64,000 nucleotides of DNA from Mytilisepta virgata (lineage: Eukaryota > Mollusca > Bivalvia > Mytilida > Mytilidae), in assembly GCA_028015205.1 (NCBI GenBank), contig CM051510.1, positions 29,636,580 through 29,700,579 on the forward strand, written 5' to 3'. The notes beneath the pieces are model-generated. The model did not search any database. It saw only the letters and a list, made by a program, of their open reading frames with translations, and was not told where the DNA came from. Position numbers and translations under genes: made by a program. This document shows, piece after piece, positions 46,901-59,490 of the stretch; within the stretch, counting starts at the first letter, position 1, and each line of letters begins with the position of its first letter.

Positions 46901-47859
46901 AGGTACAAAAAATGTATATATATGATTTCAAAGAATGCAAAATCAATATAATACATACAGGTACAAGGTGTTACATGTAAGAAAAATTAAAATGTAAAAT
47001 TGAAATATTAAACTCTTGGTACTTTCCGAATTCGGGGTTGTTGGCCCATATCTCTAGTCGTTTGTATCAGATATTACATTTACTTTGAGCATCGCACATT
47101 TCCGAATAAATTATCATCATGTACAATGTAGGATTGTGGCATTAAAAACACGAAAAACCATTAAAAAGGCCAAGATCCATCAAAACAATGTTAGAAATAG
47201 AATTAACAGCCAGGACAGAATAGTCAAAATCCAAGTACTTTCAATTTTGCCTAGATGAGTTTAACATTATCTGAAAAAAAATGTCAACTTCAAATTTTAT
47301 CACGTCAATGTAAGTATTATGAACTCGAATTGAAATGATTAAGAACAATGCACATGTCTGATCAGATCACGTTGCAATGTACCTTATATGTCTGACTTGT
47401 TTCTGTCAAGACAAGGTGATAAAATTCTGATGTATCAATCAATATTTGTACTTGAAAGCGACAAACGAATTCGAAAACAACTTGTACATATAACAATACA
47501 GTGCCCAAATTGGGAAATTTTTTACTTTTTGTGTGTTAAATTCATAAACGTACATGTCTGCGACGAAATTAAAATGCCAAAATTTTACTCCTGTTATCGA
47601 CCTTCATATAAGGATATTTAGTTTAAACTCTGGTCTCTCATGGTATTTGCGTATGGAAAGCAAATTTAATGTAGCAATGTTGTCACCGTGAGAGAATTGA
47701 AATGGGAGCCCAAATCATTGACGTCACAGGGCAGCATCACTGTAGAACGACTTACAGTCAGAAAAGGTTTAAAGTTTTTATCAATAGTGCAAAATAATGA
47801 GCAAACGGATTTTTTGTCATTGTTACTCTACTAAACTGCCAAAATATACAGAAGCAAAC
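43936..47859. other. AT-rich DNA, nothing recognised
   Basis: Almost 4 kb without a supported gene, RNA or repeat. The longest frame (45990-46328, 112 codons) starts at TTG, has mixed composition and no recognisable domain. An exon of a dispersed gene cannot be excluded without transcript data. Confidence 0.4.
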
Positions 47860-48440
47860 GACGGTTCTCGAAATAAACAATGATGGACATCTGAAGACAA
47901 AACTTTATGACAAACGTGATGACTTCGACTTTCCTATTGTTAACTTTCCCTTCTTGAGTAGCAATATACCAGCATCGCCTGCATATGGCGTCTACGTTTC
48001 TCAGCTTATCCGATATTGAAGGGCATGCTTTAGTTACCACGACTTTCGACAAAGAGAATTACTGCTGTCACAAAAGCTTCTTAACCAGGGTTTTATCAGG
48101 GATAAGTTGATGTCATCACTTAGGAAATTTTACGGTCGTCATCACGAATTGATTGACCGTTACGGTGTTCCAATATCTAAGATGATGTTGGACCTGTTCC
48201 CACTGTCGTAACATTTCACGTACCTTCATCGATTTGTGACTACCACCGGATTGACTTTGTTGAACTTCACGACGGGTGCCGTATACGGAGCAGGAACTTG
48301 GTTTTTATAAGAATGTGTTGTTCATTGTTTTTTAGTTTTCTGTGTTTATTTGTGCTTGTTGTTGTTCATTTGTCTTCCCGGGTTTGTCTGTCTAATGGAT
48401 TACGTTTTTTGATTGCTCCTTATATATATTTGTTCTCTTT
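47860..48440 (+). pseudogene. RT retroelement 3' fragment with premature stop
   Basis: Plus-strand reading gives LKTKLYDKRDDFDFPIVNFP, then SPAYGVYVSQLIRY, an in-frame TGA (about 48017), then RACFSYHDF and KFYGRHHELIDRYGV, ending at TAA 48209-48211. This is the C-terminal part of the reverse transcriptase also present at 58797-59153 (-). The tail with CGGGTGCCGTATACGGAGCA follows; compared with other copies it has lost a short segment after GGAACTTGG. Non-functional. Confidence 0.85.
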
Positions 48441-48968
48441 AAGATTAATATTTCTCTTCTATTCAAAGGTAAGGATATAACCAATGCTGTGGTCGCATGT
48501 TTTATCCCAGATCAAATTTATGACTTTATTCTTTTGAAATGCGGCATCGCATAGCTATTACAAAGGCAATGTATAAATATAGAATTTTATTTCCGTTTCG
48601 AAACGTTTACTAACACAATCGACATGGGAATATCCCTGACTCAAATTCCAATTTTATCTTCCTTCAACAAATAATTCCGCCTAAAACTTTTCCACACTCA
48701 AAAGCATCTTTATAAATTGTTTTCATCAATCTCATAGTGACGTTTCTCTGGTATGCATTACGGTATTCTTGATACTGGTACCCTGTCTTTCTTTGTCAAT
48801 TTTAATGAAGTTCTTAAGCAATCAAGTTTTCCCGTACTTTTCGCAGATGATTCGATTTTGTCTCCATTGTGTAAAATGCTTAATTTAACGATGCCGGAAG
48901 ATTAAAAACAGCATGATCATTACATGCATTAAGAATTCCGCACCACACAAACACAGAATCGTCATAAG
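48441..48968. other. AT-rich DNA, nothing recognised
   Basis: No supported feature in this stretch. Confidence 0.4.
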
Positions 48969-49060
48969 ATATTAAAACATTCAATTGACTCGGAATATAT
49001 AAAACATTCAATTGACTCGAAATATTAAAACATTCAATTGACTCGGAATATTAAAAAAAT
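48969..49060 (+). repeat. 26-bp tandem repeat
   Basis: Three and a half units of about 26 bp, each with AAAACATTCAATTGACTCG (48969-48994, 48995-49021, 49022-49047, partial to about 49060). Confidence 0.9.
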
Positions 49061-50380
49061 TCAGTGATCGACCTAGAATGTCGAAACGTACTAATGACAT
49101 TCAGTTTTAATATACTGCTTTTACTTACACACACCTGACAAAGATTTTCAAAAAGCTTACCATGAAAGCCGCAATGATATGTAAATATAATTAAGCATTG
49201 TATTGGTGTCATTGATTTATGATTTTTATCAGTTTTTAATTCCCAGGACATATATTTGATGTTGCGCAGTGAGATGGACGAATGCGTTTTAAAACCAATG
49301 GTAACGGAGGTGTGATAGACATCATTGTTTATCACACTCTCTTGAAGTCTTCAGCTATTTTATTATAAGACGATGAAATTCCCATTTCGGCCATTTAATA
49401 GTTCCTGTATTTAAGATTGAGAGAGTTATTTCCCTTAAGTATCGTTAAGTGGTTCCGGTATAAGAAATTAATTATTGGAAGAAGACAGAAAGATACAATT
49501 ATAGAAATTGTCGGTGAAAACAAAACGAGGCGAATCTCATCGGGAAAGCTGTATCAAGTTCATACACAAATTAATTATAACAACTTTCAACAGGTTATAA
49601 ACGGAAAGCTCTGAATTGTGGTTTAAAAATGAGTTTAAAATAATTTTTAATTTAATAAAAATCAGTAAAACTAAGAGTAAAAAAGTTACGGGGGAGTATA
49701 AACCGAAATTATAATAGCCTACAAAGTAGAGTCTAATTTCAACTAATCAACTATTAAAATCGTAATAAATAATAGATTATCCATATTTATTTATACTTTG
49801 ATTAAAACGGAGTTTATAATATTCTTGTAGATCGATTTATGATCACATGATTGCAAATTTAAATTTTTTGTTGTCGAGACTATTATGAATGTAAATGTTT
49901 ATAAACAACAAGATAGACAACAGGAAAGTTCATCAATAAGAAACCAACGCTAGCTAGAACGGAAAATATTGATTGGACGGTACAAGATTAAGATGCATTA
50001 TAACACGATTAATATGTGCTAGTTTTAACTGCTGGTCAGATGCTGCCGTTCTATAAAACGAAAAAGTTTACTTAAAATTGAATAGATAGAGGTCAAATAT
50101 AATTTGTGTATGAATATTCAATATTTTGAGATCTGTGAGGTTTAAATAAGTTTAACTCGACTAAATACATGTACTTCTGTCATTGGTCAGAACTAAAAGT
50201 TTCTAGTCTTCTTCTTTCTAAGGCACCCCCGCCATAATTGACTTCGTGGTTATTTAAAAGCAAACTGAGGACAATGACCTTGGTTAAAATAGGCAAACTT
50301 TGACAACAAGACAACTTAACTTATTCTCATCATAGGCGCTGTATTCAAGCTACAAATATTGGTACAATATGAGAAAGATA
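49061..50380. other. AT-rich DNA, nothing recognised
   Basis: No gene or repeat supported. The basic 65-codon frame at 49417-49614 is not convincing. Confidence 0.4.
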
Positions 50381-50890
50381 TATACTAGTAAACAAAAGTA
50401 ACGATACACGAGTTCGGAACCCAATATCTTGGAAATTCCTTAAAAAACTGAAATATCAGGACAACAGTGGTTTGCTACTTCATTTCTTGATCTAACGCGT
50501 TTCTTTTTTTAAATTTGGATAAAGCTTTAAATGGTCGAAAATGGAAATTTCCAAAAGAGGGTTAAATTTAATTTGCGGAAAACCGAGAAGAAAATCGACA
50601 CACATTTTGTGAAATGAAAATCCAGTGCCTGAAATCAGTAGAAAAAACTCAAATCTGTTGTCACACAGACATTATGATTCACATAACGGGGTACAAATAC
50701 TGATCTTTTAAGTTTGGGCTGAAAAATTTAATTTTTAAACTTTTTGCACAAAATCCATGCTTTTGATGAGAAAACAATCTACTATGAATATTTTACGTGT
50801 GGGTCTAATTTTTTTGCTTAGTACAGCTATTTGAATTTATGAATATATGAAAAATGCATCACCCTGTATCGTTTCTTTTGTTGACTAGTA
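50381..50890. mobile_element. Tc1/mariner-type MITE
   Basis: 510 bp with 26-bp terminal inverted repeats, two mismatches: TACTAGTAAACAAAAGTAAC at the left, GTTTCTTTTGTTGACTAGTA at the right. TA lies immediately outside each end. The repeats resemble those of the intact transposon at 13559-15081 (TACT, then an A-run, then AGAAACG and ACA). There is no transposase frame inside. Confidence 0.82.
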
Positions 50891-51689
50891 TATATATGTC
50901 ATTCCTACCTCACACATTTGGTACAATCTATTGTACGTCAAACATATACATATATAATCTACGATCTCTTTCGATCAACGTTTAGATACCTTATAATTGG
51001 CAATTTTTACAAAAACGAATCAATAAGACATAAAGGGGAAAAAAGCAAGGTGAATTCAAGAAAAACCTACCATAAAAAAGAGAAAAAAACCCAGACATTT
51101 CAATATTTTGTTGCCTTAATTTGGTACAAATTTACCCTTATATATTACACGTGTGGTATATCTTTAGAGGACATACCAGCTTACGAAAAAAAGTTTGAAA
51201 ATGAATGAAATGAGAGGAAAATGGCACCACTTATTTCCTCTACGAAAAAGGACATTGAACTTAAAAATATTTTCATAACTGATGTATAGCCTAAGATAAG
51301 AGATAAGAAATGTTAAAGATTAAGTAACATACTCGTTAGATATAAAACCGAACTAATTTATCAATATATCTTTGCTCTCAACCTTAAGGAATATATAATT
51401 TAATATTAAAGCTGACTAATCGAATTGACCTCTGCAAAGAGTGTACTCGGTAACTTATACAAAGGCGTGTCATACGTAGTGTTATTTACAATTATCACAG
51501 CTGGCTATTGATGAAAAAAGATCTTACGTAAAAAGGTGAAAACTTTTAACGATATCTGGTTAATTATTTCATTTATATTGTTAATGATGTTGCTAAAGTG
51601 GTGTATCAGATGAACTTCCTACCAATTAAAAATCAACAGGTCCAAGTTGATATATTAAAGAATTTTCATTAATCTGTATTTCCAGGGAA
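50891..51689. other. AT-rich DNA, nothing recognised
   Basis: The 96-codon frame at 50918-51208 is lysine- and tyrosine-rich without a recognisable domain; no gene called. Confidence 0.4.
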
Positions 51690-51795
51690 AAAAATCATTG
51701 AGAAGCTTAATTTCTCTTTACTAATAGTATGTGATTAAAACGTTTAGCTGATTTTAAAGATTTAACTCCCTTAGGTGTTCTGTACCCCCTTAATT
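51690..51795 (-). mobile_element. MITE-like repeat, copy 2 (partial)
   Basis: Reverse complement of 2350-2450 (shared TCTTTACTAATAGTATGTGA, ATTAAAACGTTTAGCTGATT, CTCCCTTAGGTGTTCTGTAC). Only the terminal ~100 bp are present. Confidence 0.75.
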
Positions 51796-51949
51796 GATGC
51801 AATTAATTAGTATACTACTTCAAATTAAAAAGAAAAGAATTCCATCATTAAATTTTACACTAACAACGAAGTAATTAGAAATCCAGACAGATATTAAAAA
51901 TATGCACCATATGCACAGTAATCGCTACAAATAGAAATTTTATGTAATT

Positions 51950-52320
51950 ATGTAAAAACTACTGACAAATACTGCCGATTTCTACTGAACCATATGAAGA
52001 AATAGCAGTAGACCCGTTATCCTGTTTATGGACGTGTTATATCTGACTTTTTCGTTTGAAAGAGCGACAATATCCGGACAACAGCTATGAGAGTCTTAGC
52101 TAGTTTTACAGTTATAACGAGCACAATTTGACCCTACTAACCGTTTTAATCTCACCACTGTTCAATGTCTGTACCAAGTCAGACTATCCTGACTCTGTTG
52201 TGTTTATGTTTGTCTTTTGTGTTGTTTGTTGTTTGTTGTTATTGTTATTTTTTGTCGGGGGTTCTGTCAGTTGGGTGGCGTTGATCGATTGGCATATCAT
52301 TGTTGACCTTTTGCATTTTA
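51950..52320 (+). mobile_element. Family A repeat
   Basis: Includes part of the upstream half (TACTGCCGATTTCTACTGAA, GCGACAATATCCGGACAACA, GTCTTAGCTAGTTTTACA) and the downstream half (CACTGTTCAATGTCTGTACC, GGTTCTGTCAGTTGGGTGGC). Collinear with 8650-9100 with a deletion between the halves. Confidence 0.65.
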
Positions 52321-52468
52321 TTGTTTATTGTACATTTCCAAAGATTCGCTCGATCACACGTGTTCCTTTGCATTGGTTTGATCTGTTAATTCTGTCACTT
52401 GTACATGTAATCTTATAATCAATTTGTAACTGTACAGCCACTTTGTCTTCAATATGTGTACACGTATA

Positions 52469-52675
52469 CTGTAAATTCGGAAATTATTGCGATGTTTTTA
52501 TTATTGCGAAAAATGCGACAATGTTGTAATCGCAATAATTTAAACTCGCATTTGGAATTTATATATATATATATGAAGCTGGATTTTTATCAATATCGCA
52601 ACTATTAAAATCGCATTTTGGTCTAAAATGACAAAATCGCATAATAAATTCACGCAATAATTTCTGAATTTACAG
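52469..52675. mobile_element. Foldback MITE
   Basis: 207 bp, ~23-bp terminal repeats with one mismatch: CTGTAAATTCGGAAATTATT at the left and AATAATTTCTGAATTTACAG at the right. The interior is rich in TCGCA/TGCGA motifs and has a (TA)n run. Confidence 0.82.
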
Positions 52676-54140
52676 AATCTATTAAAGATATATTTTTCGC
52701 ACGATATTTAAATGTACATACATGTATATGTCCTTTGCTTGCTTCAGAATGATACGTGCATCATATTTTAGTACTTATAAATTAGGACAAATTCAAACAA
52801 AAATCATAAATTATTCTAACTATTAAAAAGCAAATCTTCCATGTACCAATATGCAACACAAATAACCAGTTGTAATGTATTAAATGTATTATTATACCTT
52901 ACAGTATAATAAATAAATCTATTGGCTAATAAATGATCACCTCCTCAGAGGGCCGTAATTGTATATTATATGTAATGCAGAACAACTTTTATTTGCATAT
53001 GCTCTTTTTCGAAATCTAAACAAAGGTTCTTAACATAAATATGTATTTTTATCCACACTGTATGCCTCATATTGACTTTTTAAAATGACGAACTGCAGTA
53101 AAAGCCATGGTCCCATGTATTTTTAGTGATACGAATTAATCCACTCTAGCTATCACCTCTTCCATGTATGTTCCCGGTAGTGGCTTTCCCAACGCGTCCT
53201 ACATACATTTGTACAATTTACAATTTGGCTTTCTGTATTATGAATATGAGTCATTATGTGTGATTCACTATTATTTTTGCATAAAATAACACACGTAGAA
53301 CGTCCACTGAATTGTACGCAACAGTGATTGAAGATGTGCAAGTTTTGCATCCCACAGCTTGAACAATGGTGTCCCTTAAGATATACTTTCGATAAAGAAC
53401 GGCAATAAAATTGTTGTGACTTTGCTTAAACTTTTGACCCGTATATACATGTATATTTATTAGGTATTTTGTGTAATAAATCCACCATGTCCCCTTTTTT
53501 CATATTAATACGTGTTTACAATGTATTATCACGAATTTTTCATGCACAATTTAGTCATGTATATGGGACACAGAGTAAGCGATATCATCGTCACATCTGA
53601 CTTCTTTTTGTCGATTTAAATCTTGTAAAAGTTTAAAGTACGAAAGGAAACAGCAAATAACAGAAATGGAAAAATCGACTCGTTTTGGTACTTGTATATA
53701 CGTCCTGTCATCACATGTCAGTTAATGTTCTTCCAACAGCTGGCCCTTAATGTCGCTGTTCTGCCCTGAGCGTCTCAAAATTGTGCCCCTCTGCCAAACA
53801 AATAAAACAGGTTGCTATTTTTTTCGTTAAAATAAAAAAAGACCTTAAATTTCGCTAATTTTTTTTATGATATTGACATTGTAAAAAATTAAAGGTGAAA
53901 ATGTGTTAAATTATTTAGGGAGCAACCATTTGTTTTTTTTCTTCGGGGGATGGGGGGGGGGAAGGGCTAGGATAAACTCTTTGCCTATTTTATTCGTCAA
54001 AAGTTTGGTCCTGGATTTTTTTGAGCCGCTGTCTCGGCAAAATGTTTTATTTTCATTTAAACAAAGATTTTCCTGCATTTTTTTCATACCCACAGTTGCG
54101 ACCATTCATACCCTCTCGTCCAAGTTAACTTGCAGAGCAG
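52676..54140. other. AT-rich DNA with a G-rich run
   Basis: 53945-53963 is a G-rich run. A piece of the 12544-12640 MITE flank (GGGCCGTAATTGTATATT) occurs just upstream, at about 52950. No gene supported. Confidence 0.4.
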
Positions 54141-54653
54141 TTAACTTGGAGCAGTCAGATAGCAGACCAGCTCTGGTAAAGAATTAGGGAAGCCCTGGTT
54201 CACGACTGCTTTTTAGAACAGCTCGCTCTGGTCAAGAAACAGAGCAGTCCTGGTCCACGACTGCTTTTTAGAACAACTCTGGTCAAGAATTAGAGTAGTC
54301 CTGGTCCACGACAGCTTTTGCGACGACATCGCTTCATTTCATCAATTGTTATAGAATTAATCATCATGATCATTATAAAAAAAATAATAAAATAAAAATA
54401 AAAAAAAAATATCCAAAAAAACCCAAAACATTAAGAGAATCATGTATGCAATGTCAGATCAGTACCATGAATGGGTGGGTAACATATCAATTCTATAAGA
54501 AATGTTATAGAACTGTTCTAGACCATGACATTAGAGCTGTTCTAGACAATGACAGCTTAGAGCAGTCAGAATCGGTCAGGATTCTATTCCAGGGAAGTCG
54601 GGATTCTATTCTAGAGCAGTTCTAAAGCAGTCAGCAGAACTGCTCCAAGTTAA
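54141..54653. mobile_element. Composite foldback element with internal tandem repeat
   Basis: 513 bp bounded by perfect 15-bp inverted repeats TTAACTTGGAGCAGT and ACTGCTCCAAGTTAA. Inside are two full and one partial units of ~51-56 bp (CCTGGTYCACGACTGCTTTT at 54193, 54249, 54300). The right half has its own GAACTGTTCTAGACCATGAC and GAGCTGTTCTAGACAATGAC duplication. No protein. Confidence 0.72.
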
Positions 54654-57600
54654 GATCGGGTTACTCACCTGTAAAGTATTTTACTACGAGACGAAAATAG
54701 CAAACAGCACGTGCTACATGTAAATGTTACGACAAATAAACACAAGTTTTAAACATTGAAAATACGAAGTAATGCGTGCTCAATTTTAACGCTTGTTGTG
54801 CAAATTACATGTACAATGTATATTTAGAAATGTTTGAAATTTAAATATCAGATGGAAAAGTGATAGATAGATTTATGTTTATGCATATAAATTTAGAAGT
54901 TGAAAGAAGATTCGGGAAAAAGATTTCTGGAATATATGAAAAGAAACACATGTACATTGTAATTGTCTTGCTTGGATGAACAAGGAATTTTATCCACATA
55001 GTTTGTAGAAAGATTAGGAATAATTTTTAAACGTTCTGTGTCAAATATTCCTCTTGTCCATATCTACATGTATTCATTGATGACATACATTTTATATTTT
55101 CCGACAATGAGTATGTATTGCGTATAATCATATAAATTGTTATTTTTAACTGTATTCGTTTCGTTGCACGACTTTACAAAGTAAAGATTTACATTAAATT
55201 GCAAAGACGTTTTACAAAGAAATTGGCCTTGGCCATTGAGAAATTGTGAAATCCTACTTTTCCGATAAATACAAATGGTAAAAAAGATCACATAAGATAT
55301 CGGAACGACAATAACTGTAAAGTGATCCTGGCCTTTTATTTTGCCAAAACATTGGTACTGCCTTTTTATTTCAAATTTCATCTCATCCAACTCCCCGCCC
55401 CCCCCCCCCCCCCCCATGAAAATCAAATGGTTGCTCTCTTAATGACTTACTACTTAATGACGATCTTGGTAAGTGTGAACATTTATTCCAGAAATAACAC
55501 ATAACATGACTTACGTTACATAGCCCCGAACAAATAAAATCGTTAAGTCTGGTTTTTATACGTTTTTAATTTCTCATTTAATTTGGCTCGTGGAGAGTGA
55601 TTACCCATCATGCATGTGCACTTCCTGATCGATATCGGTTACCATGGACCCGTCTATGTCTGGAACACTCAATTTAACTTGAATTATTTAACAACGGAAA
55701 CAGAAGAAGTGGTTTTGTCTGACTATATCTTTTGATCTTCAGAAAAGTGATAATATTTACGTTTCATCGAACATATTCCCAATCATTAGAAACAATTGTT
55801 ATCGGTTGATTTTTAAATTTGAATGGCGTAATCCAAAACGCAGCAGTGAATCTATTAAACCAGAGTTATTTGCAAGTTTGAACGACTTAAGTAGAAATCT
55901 GTCAATCAAAAACACCAGATTTATTTCTAAGAAGATTTAATTTACAATCTTGTTGAATGATTTCTTGTAGTAAAAGTATACTGATGCTCAAAAAAACATA
56001 TGAAAATCGAAAATAAACCCGTGAAGGTTTTAAAACGTCATTCCTTTGGTATCAGTGCAGTTGTAACGCGATTATTCAAAGCGTATTATTACATGTTTGG
56101 GTAAACTCTTATAAAGAGGAAAAAAAAATAGCAGTCCGGTGAGACCGCTACAGACATAAACTAAATGACTATGCACATAACAATAACAAATAAAAATACC
56201 AAATTAGCATCTGTCAACTTCGAATCCAAAATAAAAGATACATATATCAGATAAATTAAAGTTCTGTCAACATTTCGACATTAAAATGTACACCTATACT
56301 TGATAATTAAATTTAAATAAGATAACTAAGATGGAAAATAAAACATTAATAAACGAAAGCCTTTCGAAAAAAAATAACATAGGGTCATTGTCCTGGTTTC
56401 GACAATGATATTGTGAAACAATAAAAGATAAAAATGTTCAAGACAGCTAAATACTAAACGGAACAAATAATAAAGTGAGTTGTCGAATGGGCTGCAGGTA
56501 AAAAAGATAAGAATAAAATTAAAAGGCTGATTACAAGCACGAGAAAGAAATATTTGCAGTTCAAAGTCTCATCAATGACTACTTTTTTTAATTATGACTT
56601 TAAATGTTGAATTTACGATAAGAAAACAAAAGCTAATCGTCAAAATAGACTGTGTGCAGTAGAAATCTTGTTTCCAATATACTGCTCCTGTTTTGTTTTT
56701 AGTGGTGTAACTGTCAGATCTATGTTTTGCAGAGCGAATCAATTATATGATTTTCGTTTCTTGGTATGAAATGACTGAATCCTTGTTTTTGTGAAAGGAC
56801 TCACTGTGATGATGAGGTCAGCAACATCAATTACATGTAAAGCGCGGTCTTTGAACGTTTGAAAAGATATGTCCATATATTGTATTATTGCTGCTTTCTA
56901 CATGTTGAAAATATTTTATGAAATATATGTGATTGATACAGTAATTAAACATTCGTAACAACTTGGATGTAATCCTTGTACCGAAATATAACGTTATTAC
57001 AGAATGGCTATCCCAGACTATAGAACTACAACTTGGAAATCAATATGACATCAACACCCCATTCATCTTATAGATATCTACATGCAATGAATCAGTTATT
57101 GATAATCTGAATACAGCCTGATTGATAGATGTACATTTCAATCAACAGAATTGCTTTGATTATATAAATTTTGTGACATGCTAAACTGACAGTTATAGAG
57201 CTATTCTGGATTAATGTAAACTATGATGAATGAAAAAAAAAATTAATTAAATCGGTTTTTAGATTTTTAAACGTTTTTAAATGTTTCAACACATTATTAT
57301 TCCATTTCAATTTTATTTGCTTATTTTTATTTGAAGTTATTTTGATATGTGACGTAAACAAAAAAGAAGTAAACATCACTAAAACATGATTGCTCATTGT
57401 ATTTAATGGTTGGATATGTACAGGTTTTTCACTTTACAATCCAGATGTCTCTGTCTGCAGCCATGAAACAGAATTGAAGATTCGTCTATTCTATTGTTAT
57501 ATGTTAAGCACAATTAAATAAGATGTTGCTAACATATTGCTCTGCTAGATCCCCCTAGATTGTATGACTGGTGCATATATACGCCATATTGTACAGATGA

Positions 57601-57701
57601 ACCAAATTAAGGCAATTCTTATTTCCGTTTTTTTTTGCCTTGAGCGCTTTTGATGAAGCACAATTATTTTTGCAAAATTTTTCTCATGGATCGTTGGTTG
57701 T
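54654..57701. other. AT-rich DNA, nothing recognised
   Basis: About 3 kb with an 18-base C run (55398-55415) and no supported gene or repeat. The 120-codon minus-strand frame at 55064-55426 begins with a poly-glycine artefact of that C run. Confidence 0.4.
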
Positions 57702-58101
57702 TATGTACTATGCTAGCTGGTCATGTTTTGGTCTTTTTGTCAGATTTTCGGAATCCTCGGGTTTTATCCATTTCTAAAACATGAAATTTTTTGCCCATCA
57801 ACCCCCACTTTTTCTTTCGTAATTCAATCATATATACCTTAAAATGGTATTGGACAAAATTTTATGAAATACTTTTTGTTTTTTCATACATTTTTGGGAG
57901 ACTGAAGTTATCAATGCAAAGACAATGAAAAATGAAGAGAAAACCCATTTCTTACAAATTTTCAAGGCCATATAGCCCTAAAATGAGCACATGAACATAT
58001 ATTTTTTCTTGCTTATTTGTTTACTATTCATATGTTCTCTCAAACTAAAACACCTATTTCAAATCCTATTTATTTCCTATTATACCAGCGATCATCCTTA
58101 A
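57702..58101 (-). mobile_element. TTAA-ended MITE family 1, copy 3
   Basis: Collinear with 25222-25620 and inverted relative to 23457-23856. The right end ATACCAGCGATCATCCTTAA is intact; the left end is degraded to ATGCTAGCTGGTCATG. Flanking TTGCTCTGCTAG occurs on both sides (about 57537 and 58120). Confidence 0.8.
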
Positions 58102-58439
58102 ACTAAATGTTGCTAACGTATTGCTCTGCTAGTTCTCTCTGGTGCATACATGTACTTCGTATTGTATATAATGTATATAAAACAAATTTTAATATTTGGG
58201 CTTATTTTTTCTTTTTTTCCGTTTTTAAGTCACTAGCGCTGTTGATGAATGAAGCACAAATTGTAGGATGATAATATTTATTACGATAGAATGACTCGAA
58301 TAAATATCGACAAAAGAATACCGAAGCGACAAAACAGTGAGAAAAGTCCACAAATTTAAAGTCAAATGAAAAGACAAAGCACAACAAGCAAACTCCACAA
58401 GGATGCATGTATAACTAAAAGAATAAAAAACGTATAATA

Positions 58440-59490
58440 AACTAAACAAAATTAGATGACAGCACAGAAACTTAAGCAATAGCAATAAAAAACCGGGAGT
58501 GACATCAGGTGCTCCGGAAGTATAAATAAAAAAAGGAAAAATATACATAAGGAGCAATCAAAACAAACGTAATCCATTGGACAGACAAACCCGGGAAGAT
58601 AAATGAACAACCACAAGCACAACAAATAAACACAGAACACTAAAAAACAATGAACAACACGAACTCCTATAAAAACCAGGAGTAAACCCAGGTGCTCCGG
58701 AAGAGAAAGCACTTCCTGCTCCGTATACGGCACCCGTCCTGAAGTTCAACAAAGTCAATCCGTAGAAGTCACAAATCGGTGGAGGCACATGAAAGGTTAC
58801 GACAGTGGGAACAGGTCCAACATCATCTTAGATATTGGAACACTGTAATGGTCAATCAATTCGTGATGACGACCGTAAAATTTCCTAAGTGATGACATCA
58901 ACTTTTCCCTGATAAAACCCTGGTTAAGAAGCTTTTGTGACAGCAGTAATCCTCTTTGTCGAAAGTCATGGTAACTCACGCATGCCCTTGAAAATCGAAC
59001 AAGCTGAGAAACGGAGACGCCATATGCAGGCGATGCTGGTATATTGCTACTCAAGAAGGGAAAATTAACAATAGGAAAGTTGAAGTCATCACGTTTGTCA
59101 TAAAGTTTTGTCTTCAAACGTCCCTCATAGTCTATTTCAAGACACAAATCCAAATATGAAGTGGATTTTGGTGTATCTGTAGTATCCTTAATTTCAAGCT
59201 CACTGGGGTAGATGTAGAAAGTCTTGGAATTTGTCGTTATTTAACGACAACACATCATCTATATAACGAAAAGTGAAATTAAAGGACTGGGCTAGTTTCT
59301 TTTTGTTTTCACGTAGTAACCCTTGAATGAAGTCCGCTTCATATGAGTACAGAAATAGATCGGCGAGGAGACAACAACATTCGTAGCCGATTACAATCAA
59401 GGCATCTAAAGCAGACAGCCAAAGTTTCATTCTGCACATTTGTTTCCTTATTGTGACGTCTCCGTTTTACAGTAGGGGGGGGGGGGGATG
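58440..59490 (-). pseudogene. Reverse transcriptase retroelement, longest copy
   Basis: Minus-strand element with two overlapping-frame coding pieces. The first (59439 to 59200) has LLADLFLYSYEADFIQGLL and then FTFRYIDDVLSLNN; YIDD is the catalytic YxDD of a reverse transcriptase. A frameshift near 59220 moves the reading into the second piece (through 59153 to 58797), with YLDLCLEIDYEGRLKTKLYD, FNFPIVNFPF, YGVSVSQLVRF and KFYGRHHELID before the stop. The upstream part of the enzyme is missing. No endonuclease or integrase is visible. The 3' tail includes a duplicated GGTGCTCCGGAAG block (58508, 58690). The clade is uncertain; Penelope-like is possible. Confidence 0.85.
59475..59487 (+). repeat. 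Poly-G run
   Basis: 13 consecutive G at the 5' boundary of the RT element copy. Confidence 0.9.

Noticed and set aside
55064..55426. 120-codon glycine-starting frame on the minus strand
   Set aside because: The N-terminus is the complement of an 18-base C run and the rest shows no domain.
58202..58788. Minus-strand hydrophobic frames that look like membrane proteins
   Set aside because: They are translations of the non-coding tail of the RT retroelement; the same tail is present at 26325, 41500 and 48300 with frames broken.
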